This document shows positions 9,701 through 17,129 of a DNA stretch of 64,000 bases, piece after piece. The DNA lies in the NCBI GenBank assembly GCA_025362495.1, contig JANYGI010000126.1, forward strand, positions 117,815-181,814, read 5' to 3'. The stretch is from Byssovorax sp. Lineage in GTDB: Bacteria > Myxococcota_A > Polyangia > Polyangiales > Polyangiaceae. The notes under the pieces are model-generated. The model made no database searches and had not been told where the DNA came from. It worked only from the letters and a program-made list of their open reading frames with translations. The stretch's first letter is position 1, and every line of letters starts with the position of its first letter. The position numbers were made by a program, and so were the translations under genes.

Positions 9701-10520
9701 GGACCTGCTCGACGGTGCCGACGAAGGGCGCGCTGCCGGTGATGCTCTCGTACATCATGCAGCCGAGCGCGTAGAGATCGACGCGAGCATCCATGAGCTC
9801 GCCGTCGATCTGCTCGGGGGCCATGTACGCCGGGGTGCCGAGGAAGCCGTCGCCCAGCTCGAGCACGTCGCGGCCGCCCGCGCCGCGGAGCTGCATCGCG
9901 AGCCCGAAGTCGACGAGCACCGGGCTTCCATCCGGCCGGATCATGACGTTCTCGGGCTTGAGATCCCGGTGAACGAGCCCCATGCCGTGCACGAACGCGA
10001 GGGCGTCGCAGATGTCGCGGAGCAGGCCGAGGAGCTGCGGGAGAGCGCCGTTCGCCGCGCGGACGAAGCGCGGCCTCGCGACGTCGATCCGGAGATCGGC
10101 GATGCGGTTGGCGACCGGCGTCACCCTGGCGAGCCGCCCGAGGGTGTCGAGCTCGGCGACGTCGGCGTTGTACTCACGCAGCGTCCGCCCCTCGACGACT
10201 TCCATCGCGTACCAGGGCAGATCGCCCTCGATCCCTTCGGCGACGATGCGGACGACGCCGGGGTGATCGACGCGCCGGAGGGCGTGGATCTCGCGTCGAA
10301 TCCCCGAGAGCAGGCTCGCGTCCGCGCTCTCCACCGTCTTCAGCGCCACGCGCTCGCCGGTCTCGGCGTGCTCGGCGAAGTACACCACCGCCATGCCTCC
10401 GCGCCCGAGCGGGCGCAGTAGACGAAAAGCGCCGATGGTGCGAGGGAACACGCCATCCGCGGACCGGCCGGCGCGGGCCCCCCGGCCCTGGACGAGCTTC
10501 GTTGTCGCGTCGCCTCGCAT
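6705..10520 (-). CDS. PknK-like Ser/Thr protein kinase with AAA/STAND ATPase and TPR-like C-terminus
   Basis: A protein of ~1271 aa. The start is put at the ATG giving MRGDATTKLVQ; the track's longer start (10619) would add 33 residues of unconvincing sequence. The kinase domain lies at ~30-300: glycine loop LGRGGMAVVY, VALK, HRDLKPEN near 181 and DFGLAM near 200. A second NTPase module has Walker A GGESGVGKT near 373 and Walker B LVLVLEDVQWAD near 503, followed by ~700 residues of Ala/Leu/Arg-rich helical repeats. This kinase-ATPase-TPR layout is the PknK type common in myxobacteria, normally cytoplasmic and thought to sense through the repeats. It is transcribed away from the riboswitch-controlled exporter and precedes the FHA gene. 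Confidence 0.93.
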   Translation of the reverse strand: MRGDATTKLVQGRGARAGRSADGVFPRTIGAFRLLRPLGRGGMAVVYFAEHAETGERVALKTVESADASLLSGIRREIHALRRVDHPGVVRIVAEGIEGDLPWYAMEVVEGRTLREYNADVAELDTLGRLARVTPVANRIADLRIDVARPRFVRAANGALPQLLGLLRDICDALAFVHGMGLVHRDLKPENVMIRPDGSPVLVDFGLAMQLRGAGGRDVLELGDGFLGTPAYMAPEQIDGELMDARVDLYALGCMMYESITGSAPFVGTVEQVLDQQVREPPERPSARVSDVPPELEEIILGLLQKRPRDRVGYADDVAAVLRRLGADERLPARRAEPHLYRPRLAGRASALGIVDAKLKNVRVARGGRVFVGGESGVGKTRFALEVGISAHRRGLGIVTGQCVSVAAELDASADVKAASLHPFRHLLATIVDWCREQGLEETERVLGPRGPALAVHEPSIASLPGQHFYPKLAALDAAGARARLNGCLAGTIAAFAEVQPLVLVLEDVQWADEASMSFLKALDDAYFAAARVLLLATYRTEERSDELRDLLAAPDVTHLELGRIDAPAVERMVSDMIAMEAPPAAFIRFLVERSEGHPFFVAEYVRSAVSEGMLFRNDAGEWQVKPLGGARLASYDALPLPELLRDMVIRRVGALGKGALAAARMAAVLGREIDTDVLAAAMSLDDVAQLEAVEELRARQIIDVDGGRLRFAHDKLREIIHGAIDADERRRLHAAAGSAIEARYANTPEITAFYPDLVHHFTTARAPDKAFEYLVKAGQAALAATASGEALGFFRRALALADASPARGAPLLDEPLRAQLESQLGEAALNVGLLPEAERLTRAALRRFCGEPIADDDSRAATVLRFVSELAPHARILLRPLPPRAFHPAERARLLGATRAAQRLTQIHFLQQKWAHGLGAALRMVNLASGLGLSLELVQGYVTLGIGLSALPLPRLQMLYEARAKETAEALDDRQGLAWVSLLQGFSALRAGRFREARGAIDVAMAQARDIQDSRQVELCLGLLILLEGLTGRPDDAAVLCDRLESAGQKSGNKQTQIWALGGKAQSALSLGNGDAAIALFERRRTLAEDYRNDPSEWITHGVVAEAHLLVGDRESARRAIDKTLFHLAQLRVVGFRFYRGCLATGDAIFVLWERATSARDRDALGRQARLICRKMHSYAGIYAVGRPTALRLQGLLDARTGHLARARRAFAASLAEAERLAMPFEQGLAHNDLGRHAEASDPAREPHFAAARALFDRLGHLRWLERVGR

Positions 10521-10664
10521 CCCGGTTGCAAGAGAGACGAAGCCGCTGCGGGTGTCAATCCGCACAAATTCCCGCGTGGAGTCGTGATCGAGGCCAGACG
10601 AGAAGGATCGAGCCCGCACGGTTTCGGCGCGTCCACGGTTGACGTTGCGCCCGGCTCAGGGCAG

Positions 10665-10792
10665 GCTGGCCGCTTCGACGGGAGTAGTTCCACCGCATCC
10701 GGCGGTGAGGGGCGATCGACATACTGGCCTCGCGGCCCGGTCCCCCACCTCGGTAACCCGAGACGAACGAGACGTCCGACCAGCTCTGCTGG
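10665..10792 (+). promoter_or_regulatory. yybP-ykoY-type manganese riboswitch
   Basis: The leader carries the conserved blocks of the yybP-ykoY aptamer in order. GGGAGTAG is at 10680-10687, CGACATACT at 10717-10725 and ACGAGAC at 10767-10773. They are separated by hairpins CCACCG/CGGTGG, GGCC/GGCC and CTCGG/CCGAG. The closing helix P1 pairs GCTGG (10665-10669) and GACG with CGTC and CCAGC (10780-10784). The same CCAGC can instead pair with GCTGG at 10788-10792, giving two exclusive structures as a switch needs. The motif family binds Mn2+ and commonly precedes Mn exporters. The downstream gene is a GDT1-family transporter starting 90 nt later, which fits. Whether control is at termination or translation cannot be told. 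Confidence 0.85.
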
Positions 10793-10881
10793 CCGGCGTC
10801 GCGTATTCCTCCCCCGGGATCCACGAAGCTCGGTCAGGCAGCCCCCAGAGCCGCCCGCCCACCGAGGCTCCGAGAACCCCG

Positions 10882-11466
10882 ATGCCCGATCTTCACCTTC
10901 TTCTCTCCGTGTTCGGCGTGATCTTCATCGCCGAGATCCCCGACAAGACCGCGCTCGCCGCGCTGGTGCTCGCGACCAAGTTCCGGCCGCTGCCGGTCTT
11001 CCTCGGCACGGCGCTGGCCCTCACGGTGCAAAGCATCATCGCCGTCGCCGCGGGCGGTCTGCTCTCGCTCCTGCCCACGCGGCCCGTGCACATCGGCGCC
11101 GGCGTCCTGTTCCTGGTGTTCGCCGTGATGATGTGGCGCCGCCAGGAAGAGGCCGTCGAGGCCGCCGCCGGGGGCGCGACGGCCAAAGAGCCCACGTTCT
11201 GGCGCGCGTTCGGGCAGGTGTTCGGCGTGGTGTTCCTTGCCGAGTGGGGCGATCTCACCCAGCTCGGCACGGCCACGCTCGCGGCGCGCTACGGCAAGCC
11301 GCTCACGGTGTTCGTCGGCTCGACCCTCGCGCTCTGGTGCGTCGCGGCGATCGCCGTGTTCATCGGTCATCGCGCCGGGAAGGTGCTCAATCCCGCGATC
11401 ACGAAGAAGGTCGCCTCGGTGATCTTCGTGGCCCTCGGGATCGCCCTCCTCGTCGGCTGGATGTGA
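10882..11466 (+). CDS. GDT1/TMEM165 (UPF0016)-family transporter, probable Mn2+ exporter
   Basis: The ORF track opens at 10639, but that stretch is the riboswitch leader; the ATG at 10882 gives a 194-aa protein of normal family length. It has six hydrophobic segments in two homologous halves separated by a short charged loop (WRRQEEAVEA). Each half carries the family's acidic signature: EIPDKT near residue 17 and EWGDLT near residue 119, the usual consensus being ExGDK(T/S). Family members export Mn2+ or Ca2+ across the membrane in exchange for protons. The manganese riboswitch upstream supports Mn2+. The E-x-P-D variant of the first motif is slightly unusual. MgtE follows 155 bp downstream. 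Confidence 0.9.
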   Translation: MPDLHLLLSVFGVIFIAEIPDKTALAALVLATKFRPLPVFLGTALALTVQSIIAVAAGGLLSLLPTRPVHIGAGVLFLVFAVMMWRRQEEAVEAAAGGATAKEPTFWRAFGQVFGVVFLAEWGDLTQLGTATLAARYGKPLTVFVGSTLALWCVAAIAVFIGHRAGKVLNPAITKKVASVIFVALGIALLVGWM

Positions 11467-11528
11467 CCCCGGCCCACCCCGGTAACAGCCACGTTCGAGG
11501 TGGCGTTGCAGGTCCGACGATGCCAGTT

Positions 11529-11565
11529 GCGCAAGGGTATTTCATGTCGTGAAAGTAACTTGCGC
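11529..11565 (+). other. Long two-step dyad between the exporter and mgtE
   Basis: GCGCAAG (11529-11535) pairs with CTTGCGC (11559-11565), and inside it TTTCA (11540-11544) pairs with TGAAA (11550-11554) around a 5-nt loop. The four-base spacers GGTA and GTAA face each other as an internal loop. It lies ~56 nt before the mgtE ATG. There is no T run after it, so an intrinsic terminator is not obvious. It could be an mRNA leader structure or a protein-binding site. I looked for the conserved blocks of the Mg2+ M-box and did not see them. Confidence 0.45.
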
Positions 11566-11621
11566 GAGCTGTACGAGCCTTGGGCGAGCATCGCGCGCGG
11601 GACTTGGAGTAGCCTGCGCCC

Positions 11622-13019
11622 ATGTCTGGAGCCCACGCGGAAGAGGTCGTCAAGAGCGCTGTTCCCATCCCGGATCTCGGGGCCATCGACGCGGCGCTGC
11701 GCGGCGACGCGGCGGGGCTGAAGCTGGCCGTGCAGAAGCATCGCCCCGCCGATCTGGGCCGTGATTTCTCGCGCCGCAGCGTCGCCGAGTGCCGCCGGCT
11801 GATCGAGGCCGCCGACGACCGGCGCGCCGCGGCCATGCTCCGCAGCGCGCACCCCGCGGTCGCCGCGAACGTGCTCGGCTCCTGCGATCCGGCGCACGCC
11901 TCGCGCCTCCTCGCGTTCATGCCCACCGATCATCGCATTGCGATCCTCGGGGCCGTCGCCGCCGAGGATCGCAGCGCGATCGAGGCCGCGCTGCCGCCCG
12001 AGCAGAAGGCCGACGCCGCGCGGATGCTGGCCTACGGCGAGAGCGCCGTCGCGCGCCTGATGACGCCGAAGATCTGGCGCTGCGATCGCGGGGGCACCGT
12101 GGGAGAGGCCATGGCCGAGCTCCGCGCCCACGGCGACCAGATCGAGGTCGCGCAGAACTGCTACGTGGTCGACGGCGACAAGCTGGTGGGCGTGGCCCCG
12201 CTGCGCGAGCTCGCCGTCGCTGCCGCCGACGCCCGCATCGAAGATCTGATGACGCGCGATCCGATCGCCGTCTCCGTCGAGACCGAGCGCGGCGACGCGG
12301 CCGAGATCATCCAGACCCACGATTTTCTCTCGCTGCCGGTCATCACGAAGGACGGCAAGCTGGTCGGCGCCGTCCGCGTCGACGATCTCCTCGACGCCGC
12401 GCTCTCCAAGGTGGGGACTGGCTTCCTCAACCAGGGCGGCGTGTCGGGCAGCGTCGCGGCGCAGGTGCCTTATTTCCAGACGTCGCTGTTCAAGGTGGTG
12501 CGCAGCCGGATCACCTGGCTGGTGCTGCTCTTCGTGGCCGAGACGGCGACTGGCACCGTGCTCCGCTCCTTCGAGGACGAGCTCTCCAAGGTCGTGGCGC
12601 TCTCGTTCTTCATCCCGCTCCTGATCGGCACGGGCGGCAACGCCGGCTCGCAGACGGTCTCGACCGTGATCCGCGCCCTGGCGCTCGGCGAGGTGCGGAT
12701 GAAGGATGTGCTCCGCGTCCTCGCCAAGGAGGTGATGACTGGCCTCCTCCTCGGCGTGCTGCTCGGCGCCATCGCCTTCGGGCGAGCCCGCCTGTGGGGC
12801 GTGGGCAACGATCTCGCGGGCTGCGTGGGTATAACCGTCCTCGTGGTCTGCACCTGGGCCAACACGGTAGGCGCGGTGATCCCGATCGCCGCCCAGCGCG
12901 TCGGCGTGGATCCGACGGTGATCTCCGGCCCGCTGATCACGACCCTGGTGGATGCTTCGGGGCTGTTTCTCTACCTGACGATCGCCAAGTTCATGATCGC
13001 CGCGCTCCACGGGGGCTGA
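11622..13019 (+). CDS. mgtE: Magnesium transporter MgtE
   Basis: A 465-aa protein in the family's normal size range. Residues ~45-165 form the helical MgtE N domain (ADLGRDF, AAMLRSAHP). A CBS pair at ~140-265 (RLMTPKIWRC, IEDLMTRDPIAVSVE, FLSLPVITKDGKLVGAV) is the Mg2+-sensing part. The membrane domain runs from ~285 to the end, with the hallmark LIGTGGNAGSQT. The P-x-x-x-x-x-GGNxGxQ signature forms the ion pore in known structures. In characterised MgtE, cytoplasmic Mg2+ bound to the N and CBS domains closes the channel. It lies downstream of a probable Mn exporter, so the two may form a divalent-cation cluster, though each seems to have its own leader. Confidence 0.95.
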   Translation: MSGAHAEEVVKSAVPIPDLGAIDAALRGDAAGLKLAVQKHRPADLGRDFSRRSVAECRRLIEAADDRRAAAMLRSAHPAVAANVLGSCDPAHASRLLAFMPTDHRIAILGAVAAEDRSAIEAALPPEQKADAARMLAYGESAVARLMTPKIWRCDRGGTVGEAMAELRAHGDQIEVAQNCYVVDGDKLVGVAPLRELAVAAADARIEDLMTRDPIAVSVETERGDAAEIIQTHDFLSLPVITKDGKLVGAVRVDDLLDAALSKVGTGFLNQGGVSGSVAAQVPYFQTSLFKVVRSRITWLVLLFVAETATGTVLRSFEDELSKVVALSFFIPLLIGTGGNAGSQTVSTVIRALALGEVRMKDVLRVLAKEVMTGLLLGVLLGAIAFGRARLWGVGNDLAGCVGITVLVVCTWANTVGAVIPIAAQRVGVDPTVISGPLITTLVDASGLFLYLTIAKFMIAALHGG

Positions 13020-13048
13020 GAGAGTATTCCCGCTCGGTCTCGAGAGTG

Positions 13049-14212
13049 TCAGTCTTTCTTGAGGCCGCCGGGGCGGGGGATGCCGAGGCGCGGAGTCGCG
13101 GGGGACATGGGGATTGGCGTCTTCGACGCTTCGCGCGCGCCGGGGCTCGTCGGCGGGTGGATCGCGGCCATGCGCGGGATCGTCAGCGGAGGCGGCTTGG
13201 GCAGCGGCGCGGCGGTGGCGTTCGCGGGCGTCATAGACTCGGGGATCTCCCAGTCGGCGAGATCGGGATCGAGGGGGAGCATTGCGTTGCGCGACGAGGC
13301 GCTCGACGACGGGGCGGCGGGGCCGATGCCGCGCGCGAACTCCGGCGTGCGCGACGACGGGGGCGCGAAGTCGGCGGGCGTCGAGGGCGGGCCTCCGAAC
13401 GCGGCGGGCGTCAGGCGCTGCTCGCTCGATCGGCGCATCGACGGCGGCAGCTCGAGCTCGGCGCGCGCGGCCTCGTCCTCGAGGCGCAGCGCTTCGATCA
13501 GGAACGCGCCGAGCGACTTGTTGCTCTGCGGCACGTCGCGCACGGCGGTGGGCTTGAACGAGAAGCGGCCCACGGTCCACGTGAGCATGGTGCGCAGCGC
13601 CGTCAGCGCCGAGACCTTCGTGCCGCCGATCGATCCGTCGATCACGCCGCCGCGGGCCATCTCGAGCTGGGCGCGGCGCTTCTTGCTCACGACCTCGAAG
13701 ACGCCGGTGCGGCGCTCCATCTCGAGGACGGTGAGCACCGTGGCGATCGACATCTGCCCGAGATCGCCCTCGATGGCGTTGGCCTGCGAGGACGGCGGGA
13801 TCGACATCATCGAGTCGCGTCGCACGCGGAGGCGCGCCGCCATCTGCACGAGCGCGCCGATCTGCGCGACCACCTCGTCGACGCGGAACGGCTTCGTCAT
13901 GTAGACGTCGGCGCCGACGTGAAAGCCTTCCAATCGCGACTGTTCGTCGTCGAGGCCGGAGAGGAAAAGGAACGGCGTGACCGAGACGCGCGAGGCGTGG
14001 GTGCGGACGTTGCGCGCGACCCAGTAGCCGTCGTGGTCGGGCAGATCGACGTCGCACACGATGCAGTCGGGCTGGTCGGCGCAGGCGCGATCGAGGCCTT
14101 CCTGCGCGCCGGAGCACACCACGACGTCGTAGCCCGCTTCACGGATCGCGGCCGAGAGCAGGCTCGAAACCCACCCGTCGTCTTCGATCACGAGAACGGA
14201 GCCCACCGGCAT
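13049..14212 (-). CDS. Response regulator with DUF4388 (PATAN) domain
   Basis: The internal ATG giving MPVGSVLVIEDDGW is chosen over the ORF start at 14338, since the receiver domain begins there. Residues 1-125 are a CheY-like receiver with acidic pair ED-D at 10-12, phospho-acceptor Asp ~54 (CIVCDVDLP) and conserved Lys in YMTKPF. A DUF4388/PATAN domain follows at ~150-260 (EGDLGQMSIATVLTVLEMER, GVIDGSIGG), a module often joined to receivers in delta-group bacteria. The last ~120 residues are Pro/Ser-rich and disordered. No DNA-binding or enzymatic output domain is seen, so signalling by protein contact is likely. It is convergent with mgtE; no histidine kinase is adjacent. Confidence 0.88.
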   Translation of the reverse strand: MPVGSVLVIEDDGWVSSLLSAAIREAGYDVVVCSGAQEGLDRACADQPDCIVCDVDLPDHDGYWVARNVRTHASRVSVTPFLFLSGLDDEQSRLEGFHVGADVYMTKPFRVDEVVAQIGALVQMAARLRVRRDSMMSIPPSSQANAIEGDLGQMSIATVLTVLEMERRTGVFEVVSKKRRAQLEMARGGVIDGSIGGTKVSALTALRTMLTWTVGRFSFKPTAVRDVPQSNKSLGAFLIEALRLEDEAARAELELPPSMRRSSEQRLTPAAFGGPPSTPADFAPPSSRTPEFARGIGPAAPSSSASSRNAMLPLDPDLADWEIPESMTPANATAAPLPKPPPLTIPRMAAIHPPTSPGAREASKTPIPMSPATPRLGIPRPGGLKKD

Positions 14213-14346
14213 CGGCGAAACGCTATCATGCGTGCCCTTCGCGTTGCCAAGTGGCGGGCGCACCCGCTGCATGTTGGCGGAAGGTTGACGCCCGGGCCGG
14301 CGTCGTCCTTGCGTCCTCGGGGCCGTTCGCCTCACCATCGCGCCGC

Positions 14347-15990
14347 ATGACGAGGCCTCGGCCGTCTCCCCAAAGGTGCGCTCACGCCGCCCGCCTGGCG
14401 CTCTTGATGCTCGTGGCCGGCTGTGGCTTCCGCTCGGCGCCGCCCCCGGGCACCGCCCCCACGGCCACCGGGACGCCGTGCGCCGTCGACGCCGAGTGCC
14501 CCGCGGCGACGTCGCCCTGCATGGTGTCGACCTGCGCCGACGGCGTGTGTCAGATGCAGGTCGCCACGGCCGGCGCGCTGCCCCGGGTCCAGGTGGCAGG
14601 AGATTGTCAGGAATTGATCTGCGACGGGCGCGGCGCGACCATGCCCCGCGAGAACCTCGGCGACACGCCGGCCGACGACGCCAACGAGTGCACCGACGAG
14701 GTCTGCACGCCCAGCGGGCCCGCGCACGCGCCCCTCGCGGCGGGCGCGAAATGCGGGGAAGCCGGCGTGTGCAACGGCAAGGGGCGCTGCGGCGCGTGCC
14801 TGCCCGACGTGGCCCGCTGCGAGAAGAACGCCGCCCAGACCTGCAGCGGCGAAGGCGACTGGAGCCCCGCGGTCGCCTGCGCCGGAGCGACGCCGATCTG
14901 CGCGGTCGGCCGCTGCGCCGGGATAACGTCGCTCGCGCTCGGCGCGACCCACGGCTGCGTGCTCCTCGACGGCGGCACAGCGCGGTGCTCGGGGTTCGCG
15001 ACCGCGGGGCAAATCAGCCGATCTTCGTCGCGGATCGTGGGCCTCCCGCCCGCGTCGGCGCTCGCCGTCGGGGCCCATCATCGCTGCGCGCTGCTCGGCG
15101 ACGGGACGGTGCGCTGCTGGGGCAACGACGCTGCGGGCGAGCTCGGCGATGGATCGAGCGAGGGGCACCCGACGCCGATCGCGGCGGTCGGCGTCGAGGG
15201 CGTGACCGAGCTGGCGGCGGGCGACGGACACACCTGCGCGCGGCTGGCGAAGGGCACCGTGATCTGCTGGGGGCACGACGAAAAAGGGCAGCTCGGCGAC
15301 GCGGGGACGCCGCCTCCGCCCAACGCCACGACGCATCCGACGATGGCCCTGATGCGCAAGCGCCAGGTCGAGACGGCATTTTTCGCGCCCGAGGTCGCGT
15401 CGTTCGCCCTCGGCGGCGAGACGACGTGCGGCCTGCGCCGCGACGGAAAGGTCGACTGCTGGGGCGCCCTCGGGATCGACGCTGCTCCTTTGATTTCCGG
15501 CAAACCGAGGCCGCCGAAGCCGACGCCGAAGCCGAAGCTCGTGGCCGGCTTGAAGGGCGTGACGGCCGTCGCGCTCGGCGGCGATCACTCGTGCGCGCTC
15601 TTGCAGGACGGGAGCGCGACGTGCTGGGGCGACAACGAAAAGGGGCAGCTCGGCGATGGCAGCCCCGCGAAGAAGCACGCGCCCGCGAAGGTGAAAGGCC
15701 TAGTCGGCGTGGTCGAGCTCGCGCTCGGTCACGATCACACCTGCGCGCGGCTCGGCGACGGCAGCGTGCAGTGCTGGGGCGGCAACGCGGCCGGGCAGCT
15801 CGGCGACGGGACGACGACGGATCGAAAGATCCCCGCGGCGGTGCCGGGGATCGCCGGGGCCGCGGCGATCGTGGCGGCGGGCGATCGCACCTGCGCGCGC
15901 CTGCAAAGCGGATCCGTGCTGTGCTGGGGCGACGACGCCGACGGCGCGATCGGCGGCCCGAAGCCGACCCCCACCGCAGTGACGTGGTGA
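14347..15990 (+). CDS. RCC1-repeat lipoprotein
   Basis: The ATG at 14347 is chosen because it gives a signal peptide with lipobox LMLVAGCG (Cys 26); the ORF track starts at 14251. Residues ~40-200 are Cys-rich with short EGF/Dickkopf-like spacing (CTDEVCTPSG, CGEAGVCNGKGRCGAC). From ~210 to the end there are six or so RCC1 repeats, seen as recurring HxCALLxDGxVxCWGxNxxGQLGDG. This fold makes a seven-bladed propeller, usually for protein contacts. Such lipoproteins are numerous in myxobacteria and are presumed to be displayed on the cell surface. It is divergent from the response regulator, and mnmA follows after 32 bp. Confidence 0.9.
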   Translation: MTRPRPSPQRCAHAARLALLMLVAGCGFRSAPPPGTAPTATGTPCAVDAECPAATSPCMVSTCADGVCQMQVATAGALPRVQVAGDCQELICDGRGATMPRENLGDTPADDANECTDEVCTPSGPAHAPLAAGAKCGEAGVCNGKGRCGACLPDVARCEKNAAQTCSGEGDWSPAVACAGATPICAVGRCAGITSLALGATHGCVLLDGGTARCSGFATAGQISRSSSRIVGLPPASALAVGAHHRCALLGDGTVRCWGNDAAGELGDGSSEGHPTPIAAVGVEGVTELAAGDGHTCARLAKGTVICWGHDEKGQLGDAGTPPPPNATTHPTMALMRKRQVETAFFAPEVASFALGGETTCGLRRDGKVDCWGALGIDAAPLISGKPRPPKPTPKPKLVAGLKGVTAVALGGDHSCALLQDGSATCWGDNEKGQLGDGSPAKKHAPAKVKGLVGVVELALGHDHTCARLGDGSVQCWGGNAAGQLGDGTTTDRKIPAAVPGIAGAAAIVAAGDRTCARLQSGSVLCWGDDADGAIGGPKPTPTAVTW

Positions 15991-16022
15991 GCCGGGGCGA
16001 GTCCGGCTAAGCTCGGGCCCCG

Positions 16023-17129
16023 ATGACGAAAGAGCGTGTTCTCGTGGCGATGAGCGGCGGAGTCGACTCCTCCGTCGCGGCCGCTCGCCTGCAAGACCAG
16101 GGCTACGACGTCGTCGGCGTGACGCTGCACCTCTGGGATTACCCGGATGACGGGAGCGTCCGCGGCCGCTGCTGCGCGCCCGAAGATCAGCACGACGCGC
16201 GCCGCGTCTCCGTCCACCTCGACATCCCGCACTTCACGTTCGATCGCCGCGAGCTGTTCAAGGAGCACGTGATCGATCCCTTCATCGACGCGTACCTCGC
16301 TGGCGAGACGCCGAGCCCGTGCGTGGCGTGCAACCGGTCGGTGAAGCTGCGCGAGCTGTTCCCGCTGGCCGATCGGCTCGGCGCGCAGCTCGTCGCGACG
16401 GGGCACTACGCGCGGGTCGAGCGGCACGAGGGCAAGGCGCGGCTCTTTCGGGGGCGCGATCGCGTCAAGGATCAGAGCTATTTCCTGCACATGCTGCGCG
16501 AGGACGAGCTCGCGCGCGTGGTGTTCCCGCTTGGCGACTCGACCAAGGCCGAGGTCCGCGCCGAGGCCATCGCCCGCAAGCTCCCCGGCGCCGAGAAGGG
16601 CGAGAGCCAGGAGCTGTGCTTCGTGCCGACGGGGCGCTACGACGCGTTCGTCGCCGAGCACGCCAAGGATCGCCTTCGCCCCGGGCCGATCGTCGACGCC
16701 GAGGGGCGCGCGGTCGGCGAGCACGCGGGCGTCCACGGCTTCACGATCGGGCAGCGCAAGGGCCTCGGCGTCGCGCTGGGCAAGCCGATGTTCGTGGTCG
16801 GCCTCGACGCCGCGACGAGCACCGTGCGCCTCGGCAGCGAGGCCGAGCTGCTCTCGACGGCCGCGCTGCTCGACGGCGTGGCCTGGAGCGACGACGCGAC
16901 GTTCCCGCTCGAGGCTGACGTGCGGGTGCGCGCGCGCCACGACGGCGAGCCCGCGGTGATCGATCGCGAGATCGATCCGCGCTCTGGCGCCGAGGTCTTC
17001 GTGGCGCGCTTTCGCGTGCCGGTACGGGCCGTATCGCCCGGGCAAATCGCCGTCGCGTACCGGGGCGATCGCGTCCTCGGCGGCGGGATGATCACCCGCG
17101 CGATCGCGGAGTCAGGAGCCCCGTCATGA
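16023..17129 (+). CDS. mnmA: tRNA-specific 2-thiouridylase MnmA
   Basis: A 368-aa protein of standard length. The N-terminal PP-loop VAMSGGVDSSVAA binds ATP. The catalytic Cys sits at ~100 (SPCVACNRSVK) and the partner Cys at ~199 (ESQELCFVPTG), both conserved, with GHYARV and KDQSYFL between them. MnmA adenylates and then thiolates U34 of tRNAs for Glu, Gln and Lys, taking sulfur from a cysteine desulfurase relay. The region after ~270 forms the beta-barrel domains. The next gene starts inside its stop codon (ATGA), so the two are translationally coupled although unrelated in function. One of two tRNA-modification enzymes in this stretch, the other being tilS. Confidence 0.97.
   Translation: MTKERVLVAMSGGVDSSVAAARLQDQGYDVVGVTLHLWDYPDDGSVRGRCCAPEDQHDARRVSVHLDIPHFTFDRRELFKEHVIDPFIDAYLAGETPSPCVACNRSVKLRELFPLADRLGAQLVATGHYARVERHEGKARLFRGRDRVKDQSYFLHMLREDELARVVFPLGDSTKAEVRAEAIARKLPGAEKGESQELCFVPTGRYDAFVAEHAKDRLRPGPIVDAEGRAVGEHAGVHGFTIGQRKGLGVALGKPMFVVGLDAATSTVRLGSEAELLSTAALLDGVAWSDDATFPLEADVRVRARHDGEPAVIDREIDPRSGAEVFVARFRVPVRAVSPGQIAVAYRGDRVLGGGMITRAIAESGAPS

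Noticed and set aside
11467-11621. Magnesium M-box or second riboswitch before mgtE
   Set aside because: Known conserved blocks are absent; only a simple dyad is present.
11367-14117. 916-aa minus-strand ORF across mgtE and the response regulator
   Set aside because: Arg/His/Asp-rich shadow of two well-supported genes; high GC keeps such frames open.
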